Positions 55,107 through 63,975 of a DNA stretch of 64,000 nucleotides are shown here, piece after piece. Both the position numbers and the translations under genes were made by a program. A model generated the notes under the pieces. The model made no database searches. It saw only the letters and a program-made list of their open reading frames with translations, and was not told the DNA's origin. The first letter of the stretch is position 1. Each line of letters opens with the position of its first letter. The DNA comes from Gemmatimonadaceae bacterium (GTDB lineage: Bacteria > Latescibacterota > UBA2968 > UBA8231), in assembly GCA_026706075.1 (NCBI GenBank), contig JAPOZM010000103.1, positions 1-64,000 of the forward strand, written 5' to 3'.

Positions 55107-55829
55107 TCAGACCGGGGGCCGCTCGAGGAAGACCGATACCCCCAGATCGGCCCAGTGCCGGCGGGTGTCGGGGGTGCCGTTGCGGTAGCACAGCGCCGTC
55201 TGCGAGCCCTCGACGCTGCGCGCCACCGCCTCCACGCAGTCCTCCAGCCGGCGGTACGGCGGGTTGGGATGGGCCTCGATGTCGAAGGTCAGGTCCGTGG
55301 GCCCGAAGGAGAAGCAGTCGACGCCGGGCAGGGCGAAGGTGTGGGCGTGGAGGACGGCATTCAGGGATTCGATCTGGAGCCAGAGGACGCCGTTCTCGTT
55401 CCACCAGTCCGCGTACTCCCGACTGTCGGCGAAGTCCTGCACTCGGCGCCGGGCCCCGCCCCCGACGCTGCGCCTGCCTCGCGGCGGATAGTACATGCTC
55501 TCCTCGGCCTCGCGCGCCGTCTCCAGGCTCTCTACCTGGGGCACCTCGATGCCGGTGGGCCCGAGGTCGAGGAGGTTGCCGATCAGGCAGGTGTGGCTCG
55601 TGTGCTTGATGCGCAGGCGCACGGGGAGGCCGGCCTCGTCGGCGCGGCCGCAGAACTCGACGAGGGCGGGCTCGCTCAAGGGGGAGTGCTGGCTGTCCGT
55701 GGCCACGAAGTCGTACGGACCGTGTTCGTCCCGGGCCCGCGTCAGCTGCTCGACGGTAGCCGTCAGCGGGGCGCTGAACCCGATGGTCCGCTGACCGGAG
55801 CGGATCTTGTCCTTCAGTCCCTGTGCCAT
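55107..55829 (-). CDS. HpcH/HpaI-family aldolase
   Basis: A 240-aa class II pyruvate aldolase-type barrel. It shows RTIGFSAPLTATVEQL, FVATDSQHSPLSEP (Asp-x-Gln-His, in place of Asp-x-Glu-His), GIEVPQVESLETARE, LWLQIESLNAV (metal Glu) and FSFGPTDLTFDIEAHPN. It is distinct from the 17580 paralogue. It lies 11 bp after an unknown gene and a DegT aminotransferase, so the trio probably builds or breaks a keto-acid amino compound (inference). Confidence 0.83.
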   Translation of the reverse strand: MAQGLKDKIRSGQRTIGFSAPLTATVEQLTRARDEHGPYDFVATDSQHSPLSEPALVEFCGRADEAGLPVRLRIKHTSHTCLIGNLLDLGPTGIEVPQVESLETAREAEESMYYPPRGRRSVGGGARRRVQDFADSREYADWWNENGVLWLQIESLNAVLHAHTFALPGVDCFSFGPTDLTFDIEAHPNPPYRRLEDCVEAVARSVEGSQTALCYRNGTPDTRRHWADLGVSVFLERPPV

Positions 55830-55840
55830 CTCGTACCCCT

Positions 55841-56650
55841 TCAGTCGAGGAGCGGAAACAAGGGCGCTACGGCGCCGAACATGCCGGGGAACCGGAACAA
55901 CGGTTCCTCCCCGCCGGCGATCCGCTCCAGGACGCCGGGGGCAAGCAGGTCTCGGGCACGATCGAAGAGGGCCGGATCCGCGCCCGCCCCGTAGCTGCCG
56001 GAGGCCCGGGCGGCCTGGCGCGCAGCCTCGACTCGGGGGTCTTCCGCGACGGCCGCGGCCATCCCGCTGAAAAAGGACTCGAGGCCGGATCGCCGGTCCG
56101 ACGTCCACAGCTCCGCGAAAGCCTCGGTGGTTCTGCGCAGGCGAGCCTCCGCTCCGGCGGGAGGCGGCTCCCCCGGTCTCGTCAGCGGCGCCGCATGCCC
56201 GTGGAGCGGTGTGCGATCCTCGGTCTGGAATGCCACCAGGACGCGGTGTCCGGGCCGCGGAACGGCGCGGAAACGCACCACCGACCCCGGGGAGACGAGG
56301 ACCGTGCGGCCTTCCTCCACTGGCCGGGAGGCGCCCCCCCCGGGGGTCAGGACGTCGACGAAGGCCCGGGCCGCGTGGTACAGGCGGACGTGCTCGAGGG
56401 GACGACCGTCGATGCCACAGCGCCCGAAGGGCACGGAGAGGCCGACTTCGTCCGGGGTTTCGCCGGTGCCGGAGGTACCACCCTCCAGGTGGCAGCGCAG
56501 CTCATCGGCCAGGGCCCGTGCTTCTTCGGCCGGGTCCGCGGGCATCGGATCGCAGGCGGCGGAGGCGTCCTCGCCCCTCAGGCGGGCACGGTAGAGGATC
56601 CCGTACCCGAAGAGCCGGGCGCCGAGGGGACCGTCCTTCGCCCCGGTCAC
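55841..56650 (-). CDS. Unknown protein between DegT and aldolase (269 aa)
   Basis: Not recognised. No signal or TM segment. The first half is mixed alpha/beta (LGARLFGYGILYRARLRGED, VGLSVPFGRCGIDG, VRLYHAARAFVDVLTPGGG, TVLVSPGSVVRFRAVPRPGH, RVLVAFQTEDRT), with a dioxygenase- or cupin-like feel in the beta part. The second half is helical (LRRTTEAFAELWTSDRR, ARQAARASGSYGAGADPALF). GTG 56650 overlaps the DegT stop (GTGA), so the product level is tied to DegT. Likely a pathway partner of the DegT enzyme; reaction unknown. Confidence 0.65.
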   Translation of the reverse strand: MTGAKDGPLGARLFGYGILYRARLRGEDASAACDPMPADPAEEARALADELRCHLEGGTSGTGETPDEVGLSVPFGRCGIDGRPLEHVRLYHAARAFVDVLTPGGGASRPVEEGRTVLVSPGSVVRFRAVPRPGHRVLVAFQTEDRTPLHGHAAPLTRPGEPPPAGAEARLRRTTEAFAELWTSDRRSGLESFFSGMAAAVAEDPRVEAARQAARASGSYGAGADPALFDRARDLLAPGVLERIAGGEEPLFRFPGMFGAVAPLFPLLD

Positions 56651-57933
56651 GCCAACTGGTCCGCGTTCTCGGCGACCTTGCGGAAGGCGTCGGCGAACTG
56701 GTCGATCACCTCGGTCCGGCAATGCTTGAACCAGGGGATGGAGTAGCAGCGGGCGGGCAGGCTCTCGGTCACCGGCAGGCTCCCTTGCGGCTGGCGCAGG
56801 TCGCGGTCGGAAAAGGCGATGCGCGTCGGCTTGCCGTCGCCGTACACGTCGGCCTCGTTGAGCACGGGATGCAGGTGCAGCAGGATGTTGGCTCCCGGTG
56901 AGACGCTGAATCCGCCCCCCTCGATCTCGGCGCTCACCGCCTTGCAGAAGGAGGCAACCGGAAGACCCCCGAGTTCCTCGGGAAGGTAGAGACCCCTGGC
57001 GGCGTACCAGCCGCCCATGGTGCTGCCGGAGCCGACGGCCGGGCGGTGGGGGCGGATCCCCGGGGTGCCCTCGAGACGGTCCCAGAAGTGGTTCATCGCC
57101 TCTTGGATGATCTCGATGCGGCCTCGGTAGTGCCGGAGCTGGACGCGGCCCACGGCGGAGGACAGCTGGTGCATGCGGTACTTGCAGCCGCCGAGGGGCA
57201 GGCCGGCCAGCGGCTTCAGCTCCGGATGCCCCAGCCGCGAGGTGCGTTCGTAGTGGCCGAAGGCGGCGGCCCTCTCGTAGATCTCCTCGTCGTCGGTGAC
57301 CAGGAACCCCCCCTCGCCGCAGGCCAGGGACTTGCCGGACATGATCGACATGGCTCCCACGTCGCCGATCGTCCCCAGGAGCCGCCCCTTGTAGAGCCCT
57401 CCCTGGGCATGGGATACATCCTCCACCACCCGGAGGCCGTGCTTTCGGGCGATCTCCAGGATGGGGTCCATGTCGGTGGGGTGCCCGCAGTAGTGGACGG
57501 GCAGGATCGCCTTGGTGCGCTCGGTGATCCGGTGCTCGATGTCGTCCGGGTCAAGGGTGAGGGTGAGGGGGTCCATCTCGGCGAAGACGACGGTCGCGCC
57601 GAGGGAGTAGAGCTGCAGGCTTGAGCCCCAGAAGGTCATGCTCTGGCTGATGACCTCGTCGCCGCGGCCCACGCCGGCGGCCCACAGGGCCGCGTGGATG
57701 GCAGAGGTCCCCGTGTTGTGACACAGGACGTGGTCCGCCGCGAACCAGTCGGCCAGCTCCGACTCGAAGAGGTGGGTCACGTCGGTCCCCGACATCGCCC
57801 CCCGGCGCAGAACCTCCAGGACCGCCGCTTCGTCCTCTTCCGTGACGATGGGCCACGTGAAGAGGTCTCCCACGTCGGCCGTCAACGTCCTCGGGCCTCC
57901 GTGAACCGCCAGTTGCACCGCCGCCGTCGTCAT
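56647..57933 (-). CDS. DegT/DnrJ/EryC1/StrS-family PLP enzyme
   Basis: A 428-aa PLP-dependent protein of the sugar-aminotransferase family. Motifs are HNTGTSAIHAALWAAGVGRG, VVEDVSHAQGGLYKGRLLG (Asp-x-x-x-Ala region as Ser-His) and the Schiff-base Lys in IMSGKSLACGEGGFLV. It is longer than usual DegT proteins and has a distinct insertion around residues 300-350 (GSGSTMGGWYAARG). A role in amino-sugar or secondary-metabolite synthesis is expected; no nucleotide-sugar partner gene is adjacent. Confidence 0.88.
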   Translation of the reverse strand: MTTAAVQLAVHGGPRTLTADVGDLFTWPIVTEEDEAAVLEVLRRGAMSGTDVTHLFESELADWFAADHVLCHNTGTSAIHAALWAAGVGRGDEVISQSMTFWGSSLQLYSLGATVVFAEMDPLTLTLDPDDIEHRITERTKAILPVHYCGHPTDMDPILEIARKHGLRVVEDVSHAQGGLYKGRLLGTIGDVGAMSIMSGKSLACGEGGFLVTDDEEIYERAAAFGHYERTSRLGHPELKPLAGLPLGGCKYRMHQLSSAVGRVQLRHYRGRIEIIQEAMNHFWDRLEGTPGIRPHRPAVGSGSTMGGWYAARGLYLPEELGGLPVASFCKAVSAEIEGGGFSVSPGANILLHLHPVLNEADVYGDGKPTRIAFSDRDLRQPQGSLPVTESLPARCYSIPWFKHCRTEVIDQFADAFRKVAENADQLA

Positions 57934-57960
57934 CTCAGCTCTCCTGGTCGTCCGTCAAGG

Positions 57961-58965
57961 TCACTCGGACCTCGCGCCATTCAGGCCGTCTTCTCCACCC
58001 CCGCCCAGGCGGGCCAACTGGGCCGCCGACGGCATCTGGTCGTACTCCCAGACACGCTGGATGACGCCATCCTCGACGTAGGCCAGTCGCGGCCAGCCGT
58101 GGCGCCAGGTGAGGCGCATCCAGTCGGAGCTGGAGATGGAGGCGACCGCGAACCGCGGGCGCGTCTGGCGGATGAAGTCCTTCAGTGAGTCGTCCTCCGG
58201 GGGATACTCGTTCAGGGCCACGATTGTGGGCACCCCGGGGGTGTCGGCCCAGTGGTTGAGCTTGGGCACGGCACTCTTGCATCGGCCGCACCGGGGGCTG
58301 AACAGCTCCACCAGGTAGCGCCCCTCACCCAGGTCGATCCCCTCGGCGCCGGTGAGCTCGATCCCGGTGAGCCTCACGCCGGGCTTGAGGTCGGAGCTGG
58401 CCACCCGGTCGGACTCGGGGGCGAACTTGAGGAACACCACGGCCCCCACCAGGCCCCCCGCCCCGAAGACCAGGGACGTGGAGCCTTTCCACGCGGCGGC
58501 CGACCAGCGCTCCGTCCCCCAGCGCCAGGCCGCCAGCAGCAGGCCCAGCATGACGGAGTCCTCGATGAAGGCCTCGCCCGGGGTGCGCTTGGTCAAAGTG
58601 CCGAAACAGCCGCAGTCGATGTTGGCCTGCTGGTACCAGGCCAGGCCGGTGACCGCCAGGAACAACACCATCAAGCCAGTGGCCGCGGGCAGGGTGAAGC
58701 GGGGGCGCCAGCCGATGAGGAGGGCGACGCCCAACAGAACCTCGAGGGGAGCCAGGACCAGGGCGATCGTTCCGATCGGGGGCCATGCCTCCCTGCCGAC
58801 GTCGACGAGCTCGAGATAGGAGACCGCCTCCCAGTAGAACACGACAGGGTCCAGAGACTTGGCGGCCCCGGCCACGACGAAGAGCAGGCCCATGAGGATA
58901 CGGGCCACCGCCGCCGCCGGAGGCAGCAGCGAATGAACGGCGCTCGAGGGTTGGCTCTGGGTCAT
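57961..58965 (-). CDS. MauE/DoxX-like membrane protein fused to thioredoxin-like domain
   Basis: A 334-aa protein. Residues 15-185 carry about five TM segments (RILMGLLFVVAGAAK, IGTIALVLAPLEVLLGVALL, LPAATGLMVLFLAVTGLAW, SVMLGLLLAAWRWG and TSLVFGAGGLVGAVVFLKF) with the MauE-type periplasmic motif NIDCGCFG. Residues 215-320 are a thioredoxin-like domain with VELFSPRCGRCKSAVPKL (CXXC). MauE proteins help disulfide formation in periplasmic enzymes. Fusion of the two supplies an electron path in one chain. The start overlaps the glnE stop (ATGA), an unexpected partner. Confidence 0.83.
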   Translation of the reverse strand: MTQSQPSSAVHSLLPPAAAVARILMGLLFVVAGAAKSLDPVVFYWEAVSYLELVDVGREAWPPIGTIALVLAPLEVLLGVALLIGWRPRFTLPAATGLMVLFLAVTGLAWYQQANIDCGCFGTLTKRTPGEAFIEDSVMLGLLLAAWRWGTERWSAAAWKGSTSLVFGAGGLVGAVVFLKFAPESDRVASSDLKPGVRLTGIELTGAEGIDLGEGRYLVELFSPRCGRCKSAVPKLNHWADTPGVPTIVALNEYPPEDDSLKDFIRQTRPRFAVASISSSDWMRLTWRHGWPRLAYVEDGVIQRVWEYDQMPSAAQLARLGGGGEDGLNGARSE

Positions 58966-61900
58966 GCGGGGTCTGGCCTTTCCACGGTCCGGCGGGCCGA
59001 CTCGGTTCGCACTCTGTCCACGATCTGGTCGAAAAGCCGCCGGGTCTGCCCCATCAGGTCGGTTACCTCTTCGGCGAGCACGTCGGCGCTGTCCGCGCCC
59101 ATGGCCCGGGCGAGGATTCCTGCCGCCGCGGGGTCGGCCGGCAGGACATGGCTGGAGTGCCCCTCGCCGAGGCGGAGGGCCTTCTGAAGCTGGCGCAGCC
59201 GCTCGTAGGCGTCCAGGAGGGCGCCGCCCTCCTGCCCCTCGAGAAGCCCGGCGGCGATCAGCCGCTCCAGGACGACAGGGGTGCTCGTGTCCCTCAGGTC
59301 GCGCTGGCGGGCCCCGTGATGGAGCAGCAGAATCTGGGCAATAAACTCCGCATCCACAATTCCGCCGGGACCCCGCTTGATGTCGAGGACGGGCCCCCGG
59401 CCCGAGACCGCCTTCGGCTGCATCCGGCGCCGTATGCCGGCGATCTCGTCGACCATCCCCGGGGTCAGGGGAGTGCCGTACACGAAGGCGTCCACGGCCC
59501 GGAGGACCCGCCGGCCCAGATCCCGGTCCCCGGCGATGTGGCGGGCCCGGGAAAGGGCGAGACGCTCCCAGGTGGAGGCACGGGTGCGCAGGTATCTGCG
59601 GTAGGCGGGCAGGCTGATGACCACCGGCGCTCTTCGGCCCTCGGGCCGAAGTCGTGCGTCGACCTCGAAGAGTCCCTCGCCCAGGACCTGGATGACCTGC
59701 CGGACGACGGCGTCGAAGAACTCGGCGTTGTCGACTCCCCGGCCGGTTCGCCCCTCTCCCTCGTAGAGAAAGAACAGGTCGAGATCCGAGGCGAAGTCCA
59801 GCTCCCGTCCACCCGCCTTGCCGCCCGCAAAGCAGGCGAACCGGGCGTCCCGGTCCAGACGGCGGCCGCTGTGGGGCCGGCCCCGCCGGCGGGCGACCGC
59901 CGTCAGGGCGTCGTCGACGACGGCCGAGACCACCTCGTCGGCCAGATCGCTGATCCGCAGGAAGGTCTCCTCGCTCGGAGTGAGTCCCAGCAGGTCGTCC
60001 GTGCCCACCCTCAGGAGGGCGTTGTTGCGGTACCGCCGCAGCCGCGAGAGATCGACGCGGGTCGCCCGGTCGAGGCGCGGCATCCGGCCGCTGAAGTCGA
60101 GCCCGACCAACTCGTCAAGCAGCCCCGGATCGCGCTGCAGCAGCCCCGCCAGGAGCGCGCTCCGGCCGCAGATCGTGACCAGCATGGCCAGGAACCGCGG
60201 GTGGGCGAGAGCCATTCCGTAGAAGGCGCCCGGCGCCCCGTAGGCGTCGATGATCCCGACGAACCGGAGGAGAGCCCCGTCCGGGTCGGGTGTGGCCGCC
60301 AGTTGGGGCAGGAGCGGGGCCAGCAACTCCTTCAGGTTGTCGAGCCCCGAGGAGGTCAACAGGGGCCCCCCCAGCTGCCGCAGGAGCCGGTGGGCGGTCT
60401 CGACCTGGCGGAACCCGGCGGCCTCCAGCGACTGCCGGACGCCTTCCGAACCGGCCGGCGCATCGAGAAGCCACCGGGGATCCTCGGCGCCGGGGTCTGA
60501 CGCCGGCCCCCGGGCGCTTCCGAAGACGGACTCGTACACCCCCCGCACCGCCGACAGGTGGGAGGCGACCGACGACGACAGGCTCCGGCCGCCGAGTTGA
60601 AGCCGGTCCCTCAGCGCCTCGGCCTGCTCCGACCCGTCCTCGGGGACGGTGTAGGTCGGCCGGCCGGAGTCGATCTGCAGCAGGTTCTCCAGGCGCCGCA
60701 GGAAGCGGTAGGCCTGGCCGAGGGCCCGGGCCTCCCCGGCCGAGAGTGCCCCTGCCTGCCGCAGCCTCTCGATGGAGGGCAGGGTGCCGGCGGCCCGGGT
60801 GCGCTCGGTTCGCCGGCCGTGGAGAAGCTGCAGGCACTGCACCGCGAACTCGATGTCTCGGATCCCCCCGGGCTGGAGCTTGATGTTGTTTCCCCCTTCC
60901 GGCCGGGTCCGCACCTCGGCCTCGATGCGCTCCTTGATCCGCCGGATCTCCTCGCTCGGGGAGACCGTGAAGTGGGCGGGATAGACGAAGGGAACCAGCA
61001 TGTCGCGAAAACGCCGCCAGAGCCCGGAGGAGCCGGCTGCGCGCCTCGCCTTGATCAGCATCTGCCGCTCCCACAACTCGCCGCGGCTCTCATAGTAGAT
61101 CCAGTAGCTGCGCAGGGAGCGGGTCAGCGGACCGCGCTCCCCCTCGGGCCGCAGCCGCATGTCCACCCGATAGAGGAAGCCTTCGGGGGTCACCTCGGTG
61201 AGCACCTGGATCAGCCCCTCGGCCAGGCGGTCGAAGAACACGCCGTTGGCGATCCCCTGGACGCCCCTCGAGTCCACCACCGTGCCGTCCTCTTCGTAGA
61301 GGAACAGCAGATCGATGTCGGAACTGAAGTTCAGCTCCAGGCCGCCGTACTTTCCCAGGCCGACGACGCAGAAAGGGGACGGGCGGCCTCGCTCGGTCGA
61401 AGGGCGGCCGTGGCTCCGGTGAAGGGACCGCGCCTGGTGATCGAGGACGGCCTCCACGGTGACGTCGGCGAGCTCCGAGAGTTCCCGCCCCACCTGGGAG
61501 ACCTCCTTGCAGCCGAGGATCTCGGCCGTGCCGATGCGCAGCAGCTCGCGACCGTGGAAGCGGCGCAGGGCGGCCTCCCAGCTCGACCCCTCGAGGCCCC
61601 GGAGGGACTGCTGTTGTCGGGCCCTCAGCCCGGCTGCGGTCAGCGGCCCGGTCAAGTGGGGTGTCTCCTCGAACAGCCAGTGGAGATGTTCGGGGCTGCG
61701 CACCAGGAGATCGGTGAGAAAGGAGCTGTGGGCGAGGATGCGGGCGAGCCCGTCGCGCAGGGGCGTGGACGCGTCCAGGCGGCGGTAGAGCTCGGCGCGG
61801 GGACCGGAGGCCTCCACGAAGCGCTCCATGCCATGCAAGGCCCGGAAAGGCCGCCCGGAGGCCAGGATGGCCGCCAGCACTCCGGCTGGCATCGGCGGCT

Positions 61901-62036
61901 CGGCCCCTGGGCCGCAGAGCCGCTCGAGGCACCGGGCCGCCGACTCGGGGTCCCTGAATCCCGACTCGCCGAGCAGCGCCGCGGCCCCCGACCCGGCTCG
62001 GAGGATGGCGCGCGCCAGGCCGAGGGGATCACCCAC
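58962..62036 (-). CDS. glnE: Bifunctional glutamine-synthetase adenylyltransferase/deadenylase
   Basis: A 1024-aa enzyme that adds and removes AMP on glutamine synthetase in response to PII and glutamine. Two nucleotidyltransferase domains are seen: residues near 225-245 (GKYGGLELNFSSDIDL) with RVDMRLRPEGERG, and near 745-770 (GGKAGGRELDFASDLDL) with EVDARLRPEGRRAP. Both keep the Gly motif and Asp pair, so both halves look active. Each is followed by its helical domain (GGIRDIEFAVQCLQ, GGIVDAEFIAQILL). GTG 62036 starts 2 bp after the glnB stop. Confidence 0.95.
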   Translation of the reverse strand: MGDPLGLARAILRAGSGAAALLGESGFRDPESAARCLERLCGPGAEPPMPAGVLAAILASGRPFRALHGMERFVEASGPRAELYRRLDASTPLRDGLARILAHSSFLTDLLVRSPEHLHWLFEETPHLTGPLTAAGLRARQQQSLRGLEGSSWEAALRRFHGRELLRIGTAEILGCKEVSQVGRELSELADVTVEAVLDHQARSLHRSHGRPSTERGRPSPFCVVGLGKYGGLELNFSSDIDLLFLYEEDGTVVDSRGVQGIANGVFFDRLAEGLIQVLTEVTPEGFLYRVDMRLRPEGERGPLTRSLRSYWIYYESRGELWERQMLIKARRAAGSSGLWRRFRDMLVPFVYPAHFTVSPSEEIRRIKERIEAEVRTRPEGGNNIKLQPGGIRDIEFAVQCLQLLHGRRTERTRAAGTLPSIERLRQAGALSAGEARALGQAYRFLRRLENLLQIDSGRPTYTVPEDGSEQAEALRDRLQLGGRSLSSSVASHLSAVRGVYESVFGSARGPASDPGAEDPRWLLDAPAGSEGVRQSLEAAGFRQVETAHRLLRQLGGPLLTSSGLDNLKELLAPLLPQLAATPDPDGALLRFVGIIDAYGAPGAFYGMALAHPRFLAMLVTICGRSALLAGLLQRDPGLLDELVGLDFSGRMPRLDRATRVDLSRLRRYRNNALLRVGTDDLLGLTPSEETFLRISDLADEVVSAVVDDALTAVARRRGRPHSGRRLDRDARFACFAGGKAGGRELDFASDLDLFFLYEGEGRTGRGVDNAEFFDAVVRQVIQVLGEGLFEVDARLRPEGRRAPVVISLPAYRRYLRTRASTWERLALSRARHIAGDRDLGRRVLRAVDAFVYGTPLTPGMVDEIAGIRRRMQPKAVSGRGPVLDIKRGPGGIVDAEFIAQILLLHHGARQRDLRDTSTPVVLERLIAAGLLEGQEGGALLDAYERLRQLQKALRLGEGHSSHVLPADPAAAGILARAMGADSADVLAEEVTDLMGQTRRLFDQIVDRVRTESARRTVERPDPA

Positions 62037-62038
62037 GG

Positions 62039-62377
62039 CTACACCGCGTTCTCGCCCGACTCACCCGTGCGGATGCGGATCACCTCCTGGAGATCGGAGA
62101 CCACGATCTTGCCATCGCCCACCTGTCCGGTCCGGGCGCCTTCGAGGATGGCCTCCACCGCCTCCTGCAGGTTCTCCGGAGAGAGGATGACCTCGATCTT
62201 GATCTTGGGCATGAAATCGACCGTGTACTCGGCGCCGCGGTAGACTTCGCTGTGCCCCCGCTGCCGGCCGAAACCCCGCACCTCGCTCACCGACATGCCC
62301 TGCACGCCGACCTCGGCCAGCGCCGTCTTCACATCGTCCAGCTTGAAGGGCTTGATGTAGGCCTCGATCTTCTTCAC
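62039..62377 (-). CDS. glnB: PII nitrogen-regulatory protein
   Basis: Signal protein sensing 2-oxoglutarate and ATP/ADP; partner of GlnE downstream. From GTG 62377 it is 112 aa, the canonical PII length, with GGGAGGGG just upstream. The T-loop carries Tyr51, the uridylylation site, in [30 protein letters not shown] at the N-terminus and [17 protein letters not shown] with RIRTGE in the ATP-binding region are intact. Longer starts (62422) are rejected. The operon order glnB-glnE suits nitrogen control of glutamine synthetase. Confidence 0.96.
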   Translation of the reverse strand: MKKIEAYIKPFKLDDVKTALAEVGVQGMSVSEVRGFGRQRGHSEVYRGAEYTVDFMPKIKIEVILSPENLQEAVEAILEGARTGQVGDGKIVVSDLQEVIRIRTGESGENAV

Positions 62378-62550
62378 GGTCCCCTCCCGGTTCGAGCGTC
62401 CTTGGCAGTGAACCTCCACCACCGGTCGCCCCGGGGCAACCCGCCGGGACGGCCCTCGTCAGGAGGACCGGAAGGGGCTCCGGAATCACCGCCGTCCGGG
62501 CGGGCGAGGGAGGCTGTCTGGCAGAAGGGCCCTCGGGGCCGGGCGGACGG

Positions 62551-62568
62551 TCCGGCCCAAGGGCCGGA
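62551..62568 (-). terminator. Hairpin downstream of the Tpt1-like gene
   Basis: TCCGGCCC / GGGCCGGA, 8-bp perfect stem with a minimal AA loop, 29-46 bp after the stop at 62597, in the gap before glnB. No U-tract, so it may only be a partial or factor-dependent stop. The rest of this 219-bp gap shows no clear promoter. Confidence 0.3.
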
Positions 62569-62596
62569 AGGCGGCGGACGGGGCTGCCCGCGAGCC

Positions 62597-63433
62597 TCAG
62601 CGCCGTCCGGACCCCTGCTCGAATTTCGGGCGGCGGCCGTAGCTGATCTCCTGCCGCCCGGGGGCCTCGCCGTTGCCCCGCACCGGGGCCGCCAGCATCG
62701 GCGCCTCATGGCGAGGGGCCGGGCTACCTGACACGGGGGCCCGGTCCGCGGGGGGCCGGTCCCGCGGGGGCCGCTGCCCCTGCCCGGAGTCGCCCCCTGA
62801 GCGCTCCCCCCTGCCCCGGCCGTCGCGTCCGCGCCGGCCGCGACGGCCTCCGCGGGACTCACGTCTCCCGTCGACGGCTGGGGGGGCCTCGACCTCGATG
62901 GCCTCTCCGACGAACTCGGGGGCGATGGTCTGCCGCGTCAGCACGACCTCTCCGCGGTCCCAGAACTCCACCTCTGCCTCGCGCGCGGCCGCCTCGGCAT
63001 AGACCTCGACGACACAAGGGTCGGTCACCGCTCCGGCGCGCGACTCGGCGATCTCGCGGGTGGGGGACAGGTGCAGGTAGGAGCGGTCCTCGGAGCGGAT
63101 ACCTTCCTCCTTCATGCGCCGCACCTGGGCCGCCGAGACGCACAGGAACAGACTCTCCGGAGGATCCATCGGCTCCCCGTCCATCTCGACGTAGAAGGTG
63201 TGGCCGTAGAGGGCCCGGATGCGATCGTCGACGATCTCGAAACGCCGCTGGCGGGAGGTATCGATGAGGTCGCGGATGTCCTCCTCCTCGACGGCGGAGT
63301 AGCGCTGCTGCACTGCCTCCACCACCTCGTCGAGAGGCATGTATCCGTACTCGTCCATGTTCAGCCCGAACTCGTCGGGATGATGGCGGAGGATGAGGGA
63401 GAGGAGCTTGGAGATGCGTCTTCGGTCAGGCAC
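62597..63433 (-). CDS. Tpt1/KptA-like RNA 2'-phosphotransferase with long basic tail
   Basis: A 278-aa protein. Residues 1-190 match the Tpt1/KptA fold: SKLLSLILRHHPDEFGL, IRALYGHTFYV, YLHLSPTREIAESRAG and DRGEVVLTRQTIAPEFV. The usual NAD-contacting His-Gly-Thr is replaced (LFLCVSAAQVRRMKEEG), so activity may be altered. Residues 195-278 are a low-complexity Arg/Gly/Pro tail ([19 protein letters not shown]) absent from standard KptA (about 180 aa), suggesting RNA binding or clustering. GTG 63433 is the likely start. Expected to remove an internal 2'-phosphate from RNA using NAD. Confidence 0.8.
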   Translation of the reverse strand: MPDRRRISKLLSLILRHHPDEFGLNMDEYGYMPLDEVVEAVQQRYSAVEEEDIRDLIDTSRQRRFEIVDDRIRALYGHTFYVEMDGEPMDPPESLFLCVSAAQVRRMKEEGIRSEDRSYLHLSPTREIAESRAGAVTDPCVVEVYAEAAAREAEVEFWDRGEVVLTRQTIAPEFVGEAIEVEAPPAVDGRRESRGGRRGRRGRDGRGRGERSGGDSGQGQRPPRDRPPADRAPVSGSPAPRHEAPMLAAPVRGNGEAPGRQEISYGRRPKFEQGSGRR

Positions 63434-63522
63434 GGGGCATGCGTTCCTTTCGGTATTCCTGCTCGGACCGGCCGCGCCGCCGGATCCGCAGGTCTCGGCG
63501 GACGGCTGGCGCGGCCCCAGCA

Positions 63523-63975
63523 CTACACGTTCCACTGCTCCCGGTAGCGAGTCAGGGCGTCGGCGACGACCCGGTCTTCGAGAGCGAGGATCTGCGCCGC
63601 CAGGAGGGCGGCGTTGCGGGCATTGTCGATTCCCACCGTGGCCACCGGGACACCCGGCGGCATCTGCACGATGGCGTACAGGGCATCGACGCCGTTGAGC
63701 GCGCCGGAGGCGATGGGAACGCCGACCACGGGCAGGGTCGTGTGCGCGGCCACCACACCCGGGAGAGCCGCCGCCATGCCGGCGCCGGCGATGAGCACCC
63801 TGAGACCGCGCCCGGCCGCATCCTGCGCCCAGGCGGCGGTGCGCTCCGGATTGCGGTGGGCGGAACTGACTACGGTCTCGGAGCCGATGCCGAGTTCCTC
63901 GAGCAGGACGCTGGCCTTGGCCATCACCGGCTCATCGGAGCGGCTTCCCATGATGATACCGACGCGCACATCCAT
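63523..63975 (-). CDS. purE: N5-carboxyaminoimidazole ribonucleotide mutase
   Basis: Rearranges N5-CAIR to CAIR in purine synthesis. The protein has 150 aa, class I PurE length. Motifs are IIMGSRSDEPVM, the active-site SAHRNPERT with catalytic His, IAGAGMAAALPGVVAAHTTL and LPVVGVPI with GALNGVDALYAIVQMP. ATG 63975 is the start. The partner purK, often adjacent, is not seen downstream and could lie past the right edge. It stands 89 bp upstream of the Tpt1-like gene on the same strand. Confidence 0.96.
   Translation of the reverse strand: MDVRVGIIMGSRSDEPVMAKASVLLEELGIGSETVVSSAHRNPERTAAWAQDAAGRGLRVLIAGAGMAAALPGVVAAHTTLPVVGVPIASGALNGVDALYAIVQMPPGVPVATVGIDNARNAALLAAQILALEDRVVADALTRYREQWNV

Noticed and set aside
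60558..62243. Rightward 561-codon frame opposite glnE and glnB
   Set aside because: Both opposite genes have full family signatures; the frame has none.
62378..62596. Possible sigma-54 promoter before glnB
   Set aside because: No GG-N10-GC pair with acceptable TGGCAC/TTGCA similarity at a fitting distance.
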